Notes: generated by a model from the letters alone, not told the origin. A DNA stretch of 64,000 nt from Propionispora vibrioides (GCF_900110485.1 NZ_FODY01000002.1:228230-292229); one strand, 5' to 3'. Counted from the first letter of the stretch, positions 33,661 through 41,952 are shown. A program made the numbers and translations.

Positions 33661-34425
33661 GTGATTTTTATTTTAGGTCTAGAAAGACGCCAAAAAATCA
33701 TGGAATGTTTAAAGCAAAACAACAAGGTTTACGTAAACGAGCTAAGCAAGTTGTTCCAGGTAACCGAAGAAACCATCCGGCGGGATTTAGAGAAGCTTGA
33801 AAATGAAGGATTATTATATAGAAGTCACGGCGGGGCCGTATTAAAAGATCCGATCATTGAAGATTTATCTTTTTCCAAACGGTCGGTAGAAAACTCCCCG
33901 GCCAAACAAATTATTGCCGATAAAGCTAAGCTGTTAATCAACGACGGTGACACGATTATGGTGGATTCCAGCACAACGGCTCAGGCATTGATTCATCTTT
34001 TAGTAAACAAAAAAAACATTACGATTATCACCAATTCCATTAAGCTTTTAAACGATTTTGCCGATACTGATTTCACGATGATTTCCACTGGCGGCGATTT
34101 ACGTTCCCACTCCTTCGCTCAGGTCGGAACGGCGGCTTGCAAAGCGCTCAGTCGTTACTATGTTGATTTTGCCATCATTAGCTGTAAGGGAATCGACCGG
34201 GAAAAGGGAATTATGGAATCCAATGAAGCCGAAAGTGATATTAAACAACAAATGGTTCGGCAGGTCAGGTCAACGCTTCTTTTGGTAGACCACTCCAAGT
34301 TCGATAAGATTTCATTTATAAAAACACTTGATTTTACCGATGTTGATTATATCGTTACCGATCAAAAACCAGATATAGGCTGGATAAACTTCTTAAAAAA
34401 ACATAATATCAAACTAATCTACTAA
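33661..34425 (+). CDS. DeoR-family transcriptional regulator, probable repressor of the rha operon
   Basis: About 250 residues. LERRQKIMECLKQNNKVYVN with TEETIRRDLEKLENEGL is the DeoR helix-turn-helix; the C-terminal sugar-phosphate-binding domain has VDSSTTAQALIHLL and STGGDLR. It probably binds rhamnulose 1-phosphate or similar. The start is unusual: an excellent GAGGTGAT (33658-33665) overlaps the GTG at 33661 and points to ATT at 33670, which would give the normal DeoR N-terminus; the next ATG (33700) would cut into the recognition domain. The coordinate given uses GTG. Confidence 0.88.
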   Translation: MIFILGLERRQKIMECLKQNNKVYVNELSKLFQVTEETIRRDLEKLENEGLLYRSHGGAVLKDPIIEDLSFSKRSVENSPAKQIIADKAKLLINDGDTIMVDSSTTAQALIHLLVNKKNITIITNSIKLLNDFADTDFTMISTGGDLRSHSFAQVGTAACKALSRYYVDFAIISCKGIDREKGIMESNEAESDIKQQMVRQVRSTLLLVDHSKFDKISFIKTLDFTDVDYIVTDQKPDIGWINFLKKHNIKLIY

Positions 34426-34631
34426 CACTTACCAGCTAAAATCTTAGTAATGGCTCGCTTTTATCCCCCAAATACGGCCAGCGAAGAGAACGCCATAAGG
34501 AAGCAACAACCCCAAGTCGCAAACGAAAAATGGCTGAGTGTTTTTTCATCACTAAAAAGAAAAGGCACAAGAAATATCATATTGAGAAAATGACGTGCGC
34601 AACTCAAGTTATCAAGATATAAAGTAAAACA

Positions 34632-34670
34632 CAAAAAAGCCTTCTAGCAATTGCTAGAAGGCTTAGCCTT
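34632..34670 (-). terminator. Perfect palindrome acting as terminator, orientation uncertain
   Basis: AAGCCTTCTAGC-AATT-GCTAGAAGGCTT. The longer U-tract (TTTTTT) is on the minus side, although the nearest upstream transcript is the plus-strand DeoR gene, where the tail is only AGCCTTTTC. Confidence 0.6.
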
Positions 34671-34969
34671 TTCTTTGGCGCTCCCGGGCCCGATTATACA
34701 TTCTGGGGAATCAATAAGCCCTAGTAGAATCAACACTCTGTTGGTTTTAAATTATTTTGAGCATGTAGATTTTATGCTCTTTACTACGCATTGCCTGCCT
34801 AATTCGTAGTACAACTGTAAATAAAATTATATTCTGTGAGATAGAAAAAACACTGTTGGGTTGAAAACTCTCCGCACGAACGTATGAATAAGATTATTAG
34901 CTAGACCTACACTTTTGATAATAAGGGGAATAATCACATAAATTCCCTAAAATTATTTTTTAAAATAAA

Positions 34970-34998
34970 TAGACAATCTATATTCGATATGCTATAAT
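34970..34998 (+). promoter_or_regulatory. Promoter of tRNA-Arg
   Basis: TAGACA (34970-34975), 17-base spacer, TATAAT (34993-34998); transcription would start about 20 bases before the tRNA. Confidence 0.75.
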
Positions 34999-35026
34999 AA
35001 TATTCGTCTTTAAATGAATGTTTTAT

Positions 35027-35101
35027 GCGCCCGTAGCTCAGGGGATAGAGCACCGGTCTCCGGAACCGGGTGCGCAGGTTCGATTCCTGCCGGGCGCACC
35101 A
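35027..35101 (+). tRNA. tRNA-Arg (anticodon CCG), CCA encoded
   Basis: 75 nt cloverleaf: acceptor GCGCCCG/CGGGCGC, D-arm GCTC...GAGC, anticodon stem CCGGT/ACCGG with loop CTCCGGA (anticodon CCG, reads CGG), T-loop GGTTCGATTCC and encoded CCA. The minus-strand frame over it is the usual antisense artefact. Confidence 0.97.
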
Positions 35102-35111
35102 TAAGAAATTT

Positions 35112-35145
35112 AAAACCTCTAGCAATTTTGCTAGAGGTTTTTTAC
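35112..35145 (+). terminator. Terminator of tRNA-Arg
   Basis: Stem AAACCTCTAGCAA/TTGCTAGAGGTTT followed by TTTTTT, eleven bases after the CCA. Confidence 0.9.
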
Positions 35146-35170
35146 TGGAAACTATTTATTTTAAAACTTA

Positions 35171-35223
35171 AAAAAAGGGCGAGAGTGAGTTGCTACCAGC
35201 AAATGATCACTCTCGCCTTTTTT
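35171..35223 (-). terminator. Terminator of niaP (bidirectional)
   Basis: Stem GGCGAGAGTGA/TCACTCTCGCC with A/T runs on both sides; on the minus strand it is followed by CCTTTTTTT. Confidence 0.8.
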
Positions 35224-35360
35224 ACATCCCTGTTTAAAACTTGAAAAATACCTTTATATCGAACACTTCACTGAGAGCAAACAACCTTCCTCTAAATTCG
35301 TTTCCAAACAATACACTAATCTGATTCCGTTCGATTATAACCGGCCCTGCCCCCTGTTTC

Positions 35361-36680
35361 CTATCGACTGATTTCGTCTAATGTCTTGCCTTTCGTTTCC
35401 TCACCGGCAAGCCATACCGTTACCGCTACCAGCAGCATGACCGCGGTAAACATGGTAAAGATCATTTGAAAACCGCCTTGTCCCTGCAGCATGAAGCCCA
35501 CAATGGTAGGCGCCAAAATCCCGCCAATCCGCCCGACGGCTGCGGCCCAGCCGGAACCGAAAGCCCTTATCCGGGTAGGATAGAGTTCGGGAGTATAGGT
35601 ATAAACAACACCCCAGGCTCCCAAATTGAAAAATGACATCAAACTGCCCCACAAGAGTACTACGCCCGGCGTACCGCCTTGTCCGAAGAAAAAAGCAGCC
35701 ACAGCACTAAGCGCCAGAAAACCGCCCAGTGTCGCCTTCCGTCCGATCCGGTCCACCAGATAGGCTGCGGCAAAATAGCCGGGCAACTGAGCAAGTGTCA
35801 TAATCAACACATACTCAAAAGTTTTAAGCACTGTATAACCCTGTCCCACCATCAACGAAGGCAGCCAGGTAAAAATACCGTAATAAGAATATACAATGCC
35901 AAACCAGATGATCCACAAAACCAGCGTCCGTTTAAAAAATTCGGGCGCCCATATATCCGAAAAGGCATTGCGTTTGACCGGCTCCGACGGTGGAGCTATC
36001 ATATCGTTTACCGGCGTCAAACCGGCCCGGCGCTCAATATCACAGACAATATTATGGGCTTCTTTGATCTGACCTTTGTCCAGCAAATACCGGACCGACT
36101 CGGGCACCCAATTCCACAGATAAAATACATACAGTGCTGGCACCGCACCGATAAAGAACGCCATTTGCCAGCCATAATGCGGGATAAGTAAATAAGCGAT
36201 CAAGGCCGCCGCCAACCAGCCTACTCCCCAGAAGCTTTCTAAGAGAACGATAAACCGCCCCCGTTTATCCGGTGGCGCATATTCACTAACCAATGTCACC
36301 GCTACCGGCAGTTGCCCTCCCAGACCGAAACCAACCAGAAATCGCAGTACGACCAGGGAGGAAAAGTTCCAGGCAATCCCGCACAGCCCTGTCGCGATAC
36401 TGTAAAGAATTAACGTAGAGGCAAACATTTTTTTCCGGCCGATCCGGTCGGCAGCCGAACCGGATAAAACAGCCCCCAGAGCCATGCCTACCAGCCCGGC
36501 ACTACCAATATAGCCTACCTGCGCGGCGGTAAGACTCCAGGCCTTCGCCAAAGAAGGCAGCACGAAGGCAATAATCCCCGTGTCCATCGCATCAAACATC
36601 CAGCCCAAGCCGGTAATCACAAGCAGCCGATAGTGAAAACTGCCGGCAGGAATTCGCTCCAAACGACCAATAATATCCAT
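35361..36680 (-). CDS. niaP: MFS transporter, probable niacin (nicotinate/nicotinamide) uptake protein
   Basis: 439 residues, 12 helices, metabolite:H+ symporter subfamily. GLGWMFDAMDTGIIAFVLP with its acidic pair in helix 1, and GSAADRIGRKKMFASTLILY after helix 2 are typical. The NiaP call rests on the adjacent niaR gene and the inverted repeat at its transcription start; aromatic-acid transporters look similar, so sequence alone would not settle it. Start ATG at 36680 follows AAGGG; GTG at 36695 is less likely. It has its own promoter (36728-36756). Confidence 0.78.
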   Translation of the reverse strand: MDIIGRLERIPAGSFHYRLLVITGLGWMFDAMDTGIIAFVLPSLAKAWSLTAAQVGYIGSAGLVGMALGAVLSGSAADRIGRKKMFASTLILYSIATGLCGIAWNFSSLVVLRFLVGFGLGGQLPVAVTLVSEYAPPDKRGRFIVLLESFWGVGWLAAALIAYLLIPHYGWQMAFFIGAVPALYVFYLWNWVPESVRYLLDKGQIKEAHNIVCDIERRAGLTPVNDMIAPPSEPVKRNAFSDIWAPEFFKRTLVLWIIWFGIVYSYYGIFTWLPSLMVGQGYTVLKTFEYVLIMTLAQLPGYFAAAYLVDRIGRKATLGGFLALSAVAAFFFGQGGTPGVVLLWGSLMSFFNLGAWGVVYTYTPELYPTRIRAFGSGWAAAVGRIGGILAPTIVGFMLQGQGGFQMIFTMFTAVMLLVAVTVWLAGEETKGKTLDEISR

Positions 36681-36705
36681 AATACCCTTCACCACTCCAA
36701 ACTTT

Positions 36706-36756
36706 ACATCTGTCTTGTCACATGTTCATTATAAAGAGTAATCGTACCGTTAGCAA
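36706..36756 (-). promoter_or_regulatory. niaP promoter with candidate NiaR operator over the start site
   Basis: Minus-strand TTGCTA (36751-36756), 17-base spacer, TATAAT (36728-36733). The imperfect inverted repeat ACATGTGAC-AA-GACAGATGT (36706-36725) spans the expected start near 36721. NiaR repressors bind such palindromes in vitamin B3 genes (established family knowledge; match here is inference). Confidence 0.72.
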
Positions 36757-36802
36757 GCACTAAGTTCATAGAATTCGCTATAGCCGGCACGCATAGCTTC
36801 AA

Positions 36803-36840
36803 ATAAAAAAAGAGCCGACTTCAAAGTTCAGCTCTTTTCC
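36803..36840 (-). terminator. Terminator of niaR
   Basis: Minus-strand stem AAGAGCTGA...TCGGCTCTT with TTTTTT, immediately after the stop at 36842. Confidence 0.82.
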
Positions 36841-36841
36841 T

Positions 36842-37354
36842 TCAATCCAGCAGAATCCCTTTTTCATGCAGCTTAGCCTGTATTTTTTGCAATATTTCAC
36901 CCGTGGGGACTTCTATCGTATGCAGATGAACACCGCCTGTCACAATGGAAATAGGCTCGGCGCCGCTGGCCTCCAGTTTTTCAACAAAATCGGCAACATC
37001 CTGCCGCGAAGCCAGCATCAAGTTAGCCCTGATTTCACCATATACCGGATGTTCCACAATAACATTCAGTACTTTTGCTCCATAGTCCACCATAATCTCC
37101 AGTTCTTCTCCCATCTTGCCGGTCGTATGCCGGCAAGCTAAGGTCGCAATCATTCCCTGGGGCTTGGGCCTGGGCAGTACATAACCATTCGGTGTAGCGT
37201 ACACATGCGTACCTGCCGCCCGTAAAATAGCCATATCGCCAACAATAATCTGACGACTGACTCCCAGCTCTTTGGCTAAAACCGTTCCCTTTAACGGTTC
37301 GTCCGATTGCTGCAGCCGTTCCAGCAATCGTTCTCTTCGTTTCTTTGCTTCCAT
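36842..37354 (-). CDS. niaR: NiaR, niacin-responsive repressor of NAD metabolism
   Basis: 170 residues from ATG at 37354, eight bases behind AAGGAG. An N-terminal HTH_11 domain (RRERLLERLQQSDEPLKG, then LAKELGVSRQIIVGDM) is followed by the 3H domain whose histidines are seen in ACRHTTG, VEHPVYGE and GGVHLHTIE. In Firmicutes it represses NAD synthesis and niacin uptake genes when niacin is present. The next gene, niaP, is a likely target, though it has its own promoter. Confidence 0.93.
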   Translation of the reverse strand: MEAKKRRERLLERLQQSDEPLKGTVLAKELGVSRQIIVGDMAILRAAGTHVYATPNGYVLPRPKPQGMIATLACRHTTGKMGEELEIMVDYGAKVLNVIVEHPVYGEIRANLMLASRQDVADFVEKLEASGAEPISIVTGGVHLHTIEVPTGEILQKIQAKLHEKGILLD

Positions 37355-37445
37355 CTTCCCATCTCCTTGCCCTAACCGCACTCCACTGCTGCTGCTATTC
37401 CTTGCTTAATAGTTTAACCACCTCCGGTGAAATTCCTCTTTATCA

Positions 37446-37486
37446 ACGAAAAAAAGCGAATTTGAGGTATTTCCCCAAATTCGCCC
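37446..37486 (-). terminator. Terminator of the ROK regulator gene
   Basis: Minus-strand stem GCGAATTTGGGG...CCTCAAATTCGC followed by TTTTTTTC. Confidence 0.85.
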
Positions 37487-37507
37487 GCCTTAGCAAAATG
37501 ATTCGGT

Positions 37508-38692
37508 TTACAAAACCTCGGTTAATGCCATGTCCACAGCGCCCTTGATAGTTCCTTCTTTGCTGGTTGTAAACCGTATTTCAGCCGCCCGGTAGGAATT
37601 ACCCATGGCCCGTTCCTCCACCGTGCTGCGAATGGTTTCCTCAATGAATTCCTGCGCCTGGGCCAAACCGCCGCCAATAACAACGATTTCCGGATTAAAG
37701 GTATTGAATATATTGGCGATGCCAATTCCCAAATAACGGGCCACCTGCCGCAGCATAAAGATCGCAAGATCGTCCTGCTCCGCTGCCGCCTGATAAATAT
37801 CGTCAGCCGTAACGTTTTCCAGCTCGCCCTGGACCATTTCACTGATCATTGATTTTTGGCCTTCCTTAATAGCCCGCACCACGGAAGAAATGAGTGCCGC
37901 TTCCGAGGCCAGCGCTTCCAGACAGCCATAGTTACCGCAACTGCACACCGGACCGGTAACATCGATGATCGTATGCCCGATTTCTCCAGCCCCGTTTGTC
38001 AGCCCCCGGTATAATTCACCGGCAATAATAATGCCGGCGCCAATACCATGTCCCACTTTCACCAGTACCACATTGTCGGTTTCCTTAATAAAATGGTAAT
38101 AGTATTCGCCCCGAGTCATCGCTTTCACGTCATTTTCGACAAATACAGGTATCCGGAATTTTTCTTCCACAATGGATTTAAGCGGCACATTACGCCAACC
38201 TATCGAGGGAGCATACACGGATATACCGGCAACGGAGTTAACCGGTCCGCGCACCACAATGCTAATTGCCGCTACCGGCGCCTCCGCTTCCTCAACACAG
38301 GCTTTAAGCGATGCCGTCATCCAGTTGATAATATCATCGGCCGTTAGCTTCTCAATGCTATGGGTTCGCTTTTTTATTACCTCCCCATCGGCATCTGTAC
38401 GGTATACCTCGATATTCTTCGAGCGGATCAACACCACAATAACTTCGGCAAAACCGGGATTGGTCTTTAACAGTAACGGCCGTCTGCCGCCGCTGGATTC
38501 TCCAATCATATATTCAAGAATAAGTCCGGCATCCAGCAGTTTGTTGGCAATATTAATAACCGTAGGAGGCGTTAGATTTGTCAGCCTGGCGATATCAATC
38601 CGTGAAATAGGCCCCCGTCGTCTAATGGTATTTAGTACGGTTAAGTCATTGATACTATTGGTAGCTTTACATGGCAACGAGATCACCTGCAT
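37508..38692 (-). CDS. ROK-family transcriptional repressor (NagC/XylR type)
   Basis: 394 residues. N-terminal winged helix-turn-helix (LNTIRRRGPISRIDIARLTN and TPPTVINIANKLLDAGLI), then a ROK sugar-binding domain: KVGHGIGAGIIIAGEL, GAGEIGHTIID and the zinc site CSCGNYGCLE. Such proteins repress sugar genes until their sugar or sugar phosphate binds. It lies next to, and in the same orientation as, the fsa-like operon but is separated by its terminator, so the target may be elsewhere. An AT-rich 33-bp inverted repeat lies upstream (38933-38965). ATG at 38692 and GTG two codons on are both possible starts. Confidence 0.9.
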   Translation of the reverse strand: MQVISLPCKATNSINDLTVLNTIRRRGPISRIDIARLTNLTPPTVINIANKLLDAGLILEYMIGESSGGRRPLLLKTNPGFAEVIVVLIRSKNIEVYRTDADGEVIKKRTHSIEKLTADDIINWMTASLKACVEEAEAPVAAISIVVRGPVNSVAGISVYAPSIGWRNVPLKSIVEEKFRIPVFVENDVKAMTRGEYYYHFIKETDNVVLVKVGHGIGAGIIIAGELYRGLTNGAGEIGHTIIDVTGPVCSCGNYGCLEALASEAALISSVVRAIKEGQKSMISEMVQGELENVTADDIYQAAAEQDDLAIFMLRQVARYLGIGIANIFNTFNPEIVVIGGGLAQAQEFIEETIRSTVEERAMGNSYRAAEIRFTTSKEGTIKGAVDMALTEVL

Positions 38693-39146
38693 ACCCCTCC
38701 CTTACTAGTTATTAACACCCTCTGCTGCTAATACCTCAACAGCCTTAATTCAGTAAATCCTGGCGGTCTATTTTCCGCACCCCTCCGTTGCCGTCAGTCA
38801 GCATACTTCCAGCATGCCTCCTTACTCCACCTTGTGCTGCGAAAATAGTCTCGCCATAATCCTACCGTTTTAAGGCTGACGAGGTACTAAAAAACCGGCT
38901 TTCACTGGCATCTTTCAGTCCGCACACTTAAGAAAATAATAAAAAAACAACTTTTTTATTATTTTAAATAAGTTCGTACAATATATTTCTATTCATTTTC
39001 GTCAATTCCTTCTTTATCAAACTTATTTAATAACATTATTAACAGTTTTATGGATAATCATCGATGATTTTTTTAACAAAATAAAATGAGCCATCCCCGA
39101 GAAGATGACCCAATTTTGTTTCCAAATTAGTCTGATCGCCGCGCTG
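38693..39146. other. Intergenic region with AT-rich inverted repeat
   Basis: 454 bases. Contains an inverted repeat with arms AAAATAATAAAAAA and TTTTTTATTATTTT (38933-38965), which resembles the AT-rich sites bound by NagC-type ROK proteins, and the palindrome AATCATCGATGATT (39056-39069). No open frame of note. Confidence 0.5.
39080..39112 (-). terminator. Terminator of the rpe-rpiB-alsE-fsa operon
   Basis: Minus-strand stem GGGTCATC...GATGGCTC (two wobble pairs) followed by ATTTTATTTTG. Confidence 0.65.
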
Positions 39147-39824
39147 TTATGCGTTGCTCACCTTGGTTCCTTTTCCATAAACTGCTTCCCAGTCTTCTAC
39201 GAATTTATTAACACTCCAGTCAGTTAAGGGATGCTTGGTCAGACTGTCAAATACGTCTTCACTGACCGTTACCGCATGGGCCTTAACCAGGCAGCATTTC
39301 TGTACCTGATCAACATTTTTAAAGCTGGCCGCCAGCACCTCGGTAGCAAAACCAAAAGACTCAAATATGTGTGCAATATCAGCGACCACCTGCACTCCGT
39401 CGCCGGAAATGTTATCAATCCGGTTTACATAGGGAGCGACATAGTTAGCCCCGGCTCTGGCCGCCATCAGTGCCTGCTGAGCAGTAAAGACGGCTGTGGC
39501 CGTAACCTTGACGCCTTTTTCGTGCAACAAGCGCATGGCTTTATACCCTTCCGGAATAACCGGAATTTTAATGAAGGTATTCGCTCCCAGCTTGCTAATA
39601 AGATAATCTGCCTCTACAAGGATTTCCTCTGCTGTCTGACTAATCACCTGGGCATGCAGCGTCCGGTCCGGCCCGATAATCGAGCGAATTTCCTGCAATA
39701 CCTCCATAAACGGTTTACCGTTCTTGGCCAGAATACTGGGGTTGGTCGTTACTCCGTCAATCGGGAATAAATCATTAATTTTCTTAATATAAGCGGCATT
39801 AGCCGTGTCCAATAAAATTTTCAT
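39147..39824 (-). CDS. Fructose-6-phosphate aldolase/transaldolase-like (FSA/TalC family)
   Basis: 225 residues, the size of the short TalC/FSA subfamily rather than classical transaldolase (about 320). ILLDTANAAYIKKI at the start, VTTNPSILAK, the Schiff-base lysine in FIKIPVIPEG and NYVAPYVNRIDNISGDG are characteristic. Depending on active-site details it is either transaldolase or cleaves fructose 6-phosphate to dihydroxyacetone and glyceraldehyde 3-phosphate. ATG at 39824 is eight bases behind AGGAGG. Last gene of the operon. Confidence 0.88.
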   Translation of the reverse strand: MKILLDTANAAYIKKINDLFPIDGVTTNPSILAKNGKPFMEVLQEIRSIIGPDRTLHAQVISQTAEEILVEADYLISKLGANTFIKIPVIPEGYKAMRLLHEKGVKVTATAVFTAQQALMAARAGANYVAPYVNRIDNISGDGVQVVADIAHIFESFGFATEVLAASFKNVDQVQKCCLVKAHAVTVSEDVFDSLTKHPLTDWSVNKFVEDWEAVYGKGTKVSNA

Positions 39825-39886
39825 GCTCATTTCCTCCTAAATTTTTTTAACAGTAACGCTTCGGTCAGAACTGCCCGGCTATCTTA

Positions 39887-40555
39887 TCAGCCAGCCTGAG
39901 CCGCGTCACGCATTTGCTGAACCAGCAGCGCATAATCGGCATCTTCACCACGGAAAATGGACGAGGTTCCGCCAACCAGAACATTGGCGCCGGCCTTTAC
40001 CGCTGCGGGAATGGTCAGACTATTGATATTGCCGTCAATCTGAATCAACGGCTTAAGCCCCCGTTCTTCGCAAAGCATGGTAAGTGCCTTAATTTTCCGC
40101 AATGCACTGGTTACAAATTTTTGGCCGGCAAACCCCGGATCAACCGTCATAACCAGTACCATATCCACTTCCTGCAGCACATGGGTAATGGCCGACAACG
40201 GTGTGGAAGGGTTTAAAGCCACAACCGGCTTGACTCCCATTTCTTTAATCATATATAAGGCCCGGTGCAAATGATTGGTTGCCTCGGCATGGACCGAAAT
40301 ATATTCCGGTTTGCAGCCGGCAAACAGGGGAATGTAGCGTTCCGGTTCAAATACCGCCAGATGGATATCCAGCGGAATCTCGGTATAGGCCCGGATTTCC
40401 TCCAGCACATAAGGTCCCATGGCCAGATTGTCTACATAGGAACCGTCCATGACATCGCAATGCAGCATGTCCACCTTCGCCTTCGCCAGACGGTCCAATT
40501 CATTGGCCAGTTTTAACTGATTGGCACACATAATGGAAGCGGCAATCTGAATCAT
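39887..40555 (-). CDS. Ribulose-phosphate 3-epimerase family protein, allulose-6-phosphate epimerase (AlsE)-like
   Basis: 222 residues. The fold signature is present: ASIMCANQLKLANEL, LHCDVMDGSYVDNLAMGPY with the metal-binding His/Asp, VMTVDPGFAGQKF and IQIDGNIN. It differs from the second epimerase of the same operon, for example MCANQ in place of LLAADM, as in AlsE-type enzymes acting on hexulose phosphates. Its ATG overlaps the end of rpiB. A role on D-allulose 6-phosphate is inferred from these differences and the adjacent FSA-like gene. Confidence 0.8.
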   Translation of the reverse strand: MIQIAASIMCANQLKLANELDRLAKAKVDMLHCDVMDGSYVDNLAMGPYVLEEIRAYTEIPLDIHLAVFEPERYIPLFAGCKPEYISVHAEATNHLHRALYMIKEMGVKPVVALNPSTPLSAITHVLQEVDMVLVMTVDPGFAGQKFVTSALRKIKALTMLCEERGLKPLIQIDGNINSLTIPAAVKAGANVLVGGTSSIFRGEDADYALLVQQMRDAAQAG

Positions 40556-41010
40556 CGGCCATCCCTCGTTTCTGCTTCCAGCTCACTCAACTGCTGCAGC
40601 CGGGGAATAAAGCGACCGCCGGTAAAAGGCGTATCAAGCCAAAGCGTTGTAATTTCCTCAGCCAGCCGCTGGCTGATAACCCGGCTGCCCATACACAGCA
40701 CATTAATATTGACATCGCTTTTCGCATATTTGGCAGTAAACAATTCATTGCAAAGACCGGCTCGCACTCCCGGCACTTTATTGGCGGCAATCGACATGCC
40801 CATTCCGGTACCGCAAATTAAAATACCACCGTCAGCTTCCGCCCCTGCCGCCTTTTCTGCCACCGCTTTGGCAATCGGCACGTACTCTGCCGGTTTTGCA
40901 TCCGTGTCAGGCCCACAATCCACAACTTCAATTGACCGGTTGGCTAAGAACTTTTTCAGCCCTTCTTTCATCGCATATCCTGCATGATCAGATCCAATAG
41001 CAATTTTCAC
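40552..41010 (-). CDS. rpiB: Ribose/allose-5(6)-phosphate isomerase B
   Basis: 152 residues. KIAIGSDHAGYAMKEGL and GILICGTGMGMSIAANKVPG are the LacAB/RpiB signatures, including the active-site cysteine; NVLCMGSRVI is conserved. It interconverts ribose 5-phosphate and ribulose 5-phosphate, and homologues act on allose 6-phosphate. Downstream coupling to an AlsE-like epimerase and an FSA-like aldolase could make an allose-6-P to allulose-6-P to fructose-6-P route (inference). Confidence 0.92.
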   Translation of the reverse strand: MKIAIGSDHAGYAMKEGLKKFLANRSIEVVDCGPDTDAKPAEYVPIAKAVAEKAAGAEADGGILICGTGMGMSIAANKVPGVRAGLCNELFTAKYAKSDVNINVLCMGSRVISQRLAEEITTLWLDTPFTGGRFIPRLQQLSELEAETRDGR

Positions 41011-41043
41011 AGTACAGCCTCCTCTCTTGTCCTGTTTTACCGC

Positions 41044-41712
41044 TTATAGCTGTAAAGAGCGAATAATATTTTGATAGTCGGCGATGTTCTCCTTGGTTTT
41101 TCCCCGCTGCAGCAAGGCAGAACCGATCACGATGTTTCGTGCTCCGGCGGCTATAACAGCCTTGATATTTTCCTTATTGATCCCGCCGTCCACCTGAATT
41201 TCAAAGCTATAGTTTCCTGCTTCTTTAGCAGCAGCTAACTGTTCGATTTTTTTATTCATGGCCACAATATTCTTCTGCCCGCCATAACCGGGATTGACCG
41301 TCATAAGCAATACCCGGTCCACCAATTCATACATATATTCGAGCACTTCAATCGGCGTAGCCGGATTGAGCGATACCCCGACCGTCCTGCCGGTCGCTTT
41401 AATCATTTGCAGCGTTCTGTGCAAATGAGTGCAAGCTTCGGGATGGACCGTAATGGCATCCGCCCCGGCATCGGCAAAAGTCTGAATATACCGCTCCGGT
41501 TTAACAATCATCAGATGTACATCAAATTTCATTGTAGTCAGCGGACGAAGCATTTTGATCTGATCCGGTCCAAAAGCGATATTGGGAACAAAATTTCCAT
41601 CCATGACATCAATATGCAAAGCTTTAATGCCGCACTCCTCCAGCGTTTGCAGTTCCTGCGCCAAATGCCCCATATCCGCAGCCAATAACGAAGGCGATAA
41701 AACAATACTCAT
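41044..41712 (-). CDS. rpe: Ribulose-phosphate 3-epimerase
   Basis: 222 residues. LSPSLLAADMGHLAQEL, LHIDVMDGNFVPNIAFGP, LMTVNPGYGGQK and FEIQVDGGINKENI are the complete Rpe signatures with both metal-binding histidines and aspartates. It interconverts ribulose and xylulose 5-phosphates. First gene of the four-gene operon, transcribed from the promoter at 41816-41844. Confidence 0.93.
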   Translation of the reverse strand: MSIVLSPSLLAADMGHLAQELQTLEECGIKALHIDVMDGNFVPNIAFGPDQIKMLRPLTTMKFDVHLMIVKPERYIQTFADAGADAITVHPEACTHLHRTLQMIKATGRTVGVSLNPATPIEVLEYMYELVDRVLLMTVNPGYGGQKNIVAMNKKIEQLAAAKEAGNYSFEIQVDGGINKENIKAVIAAGARNIVIGSALLQRGKTKENIADYQNIIRSLQL

Positions 41713-41787
41713 CAGAAAACCTCCTTATACATCAATCTATTTTTCCCGAAATACTTGTATCTAGCAATTCCTATATGATATGACATT

Positions 41788-41844
41788 ACATACTTACATA
41801 TACTTACATGATTAAATTGTAGCAGTCTGTGATATGTTTGTCAA
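41788..41844 (-). promoter_or_regulatory. Promoter and operator of the rpe operon
   Basis: Minus-strand TTGACA (41839-41844), 17-base spacer, TACAAT (41816-41821). The start region holds tandem 10-bp repeats ATGTAAGTAT (41788-41812), a likely site for the divergent GntR protein. Confidence 0.82.
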
Positions 41845-41886
41845 TTGGCCATAAGCCGTATATAATAAAAACAACATATGCTTACA
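41838..41886 (+). promoter_or_regulatory. gntR promoter sharing its -35 with the rpe promoter
   Basis: TTGTCA (41838-41843), 17-base spacer, TATAAT (41861-41866). ACATATGCTTACA at 41874-41886, at the expected start, differs by one base from ACATATACTTACA at 41796-41808 in the rpe operator, suggesting autoregulation. Confidence 0.8.
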
Positions 41887-41952
41887 GGGAGTATGCTATA
41901 CTATAATTGTTTTTCACAGTATTACTATTTTTAGATTAGTAGGAGGCTAACC

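Larger units (their letters stand above)
34426..35026. other. Intergenic region upstream of tRNA-Arg
   Basis: 601 bases. It holds a 47-codon frame at 34450-34593 (MARFYPPNTASEEN...) without a clear ribosome site, possibly a decayed gene; a perfect 28-bp palindrome at 34637-34664; and the tRNA promoter at 34970-34998. Nothing else is evident. Confidence 0.5.

Noticed and set aside
34934..35125. 63-codon minus frame containing QESNLRTRFRRPVLYPLSYG
   Set aside because: It is the antisense of tRNA-Arg; this peptide is a well-known annotation artefact.
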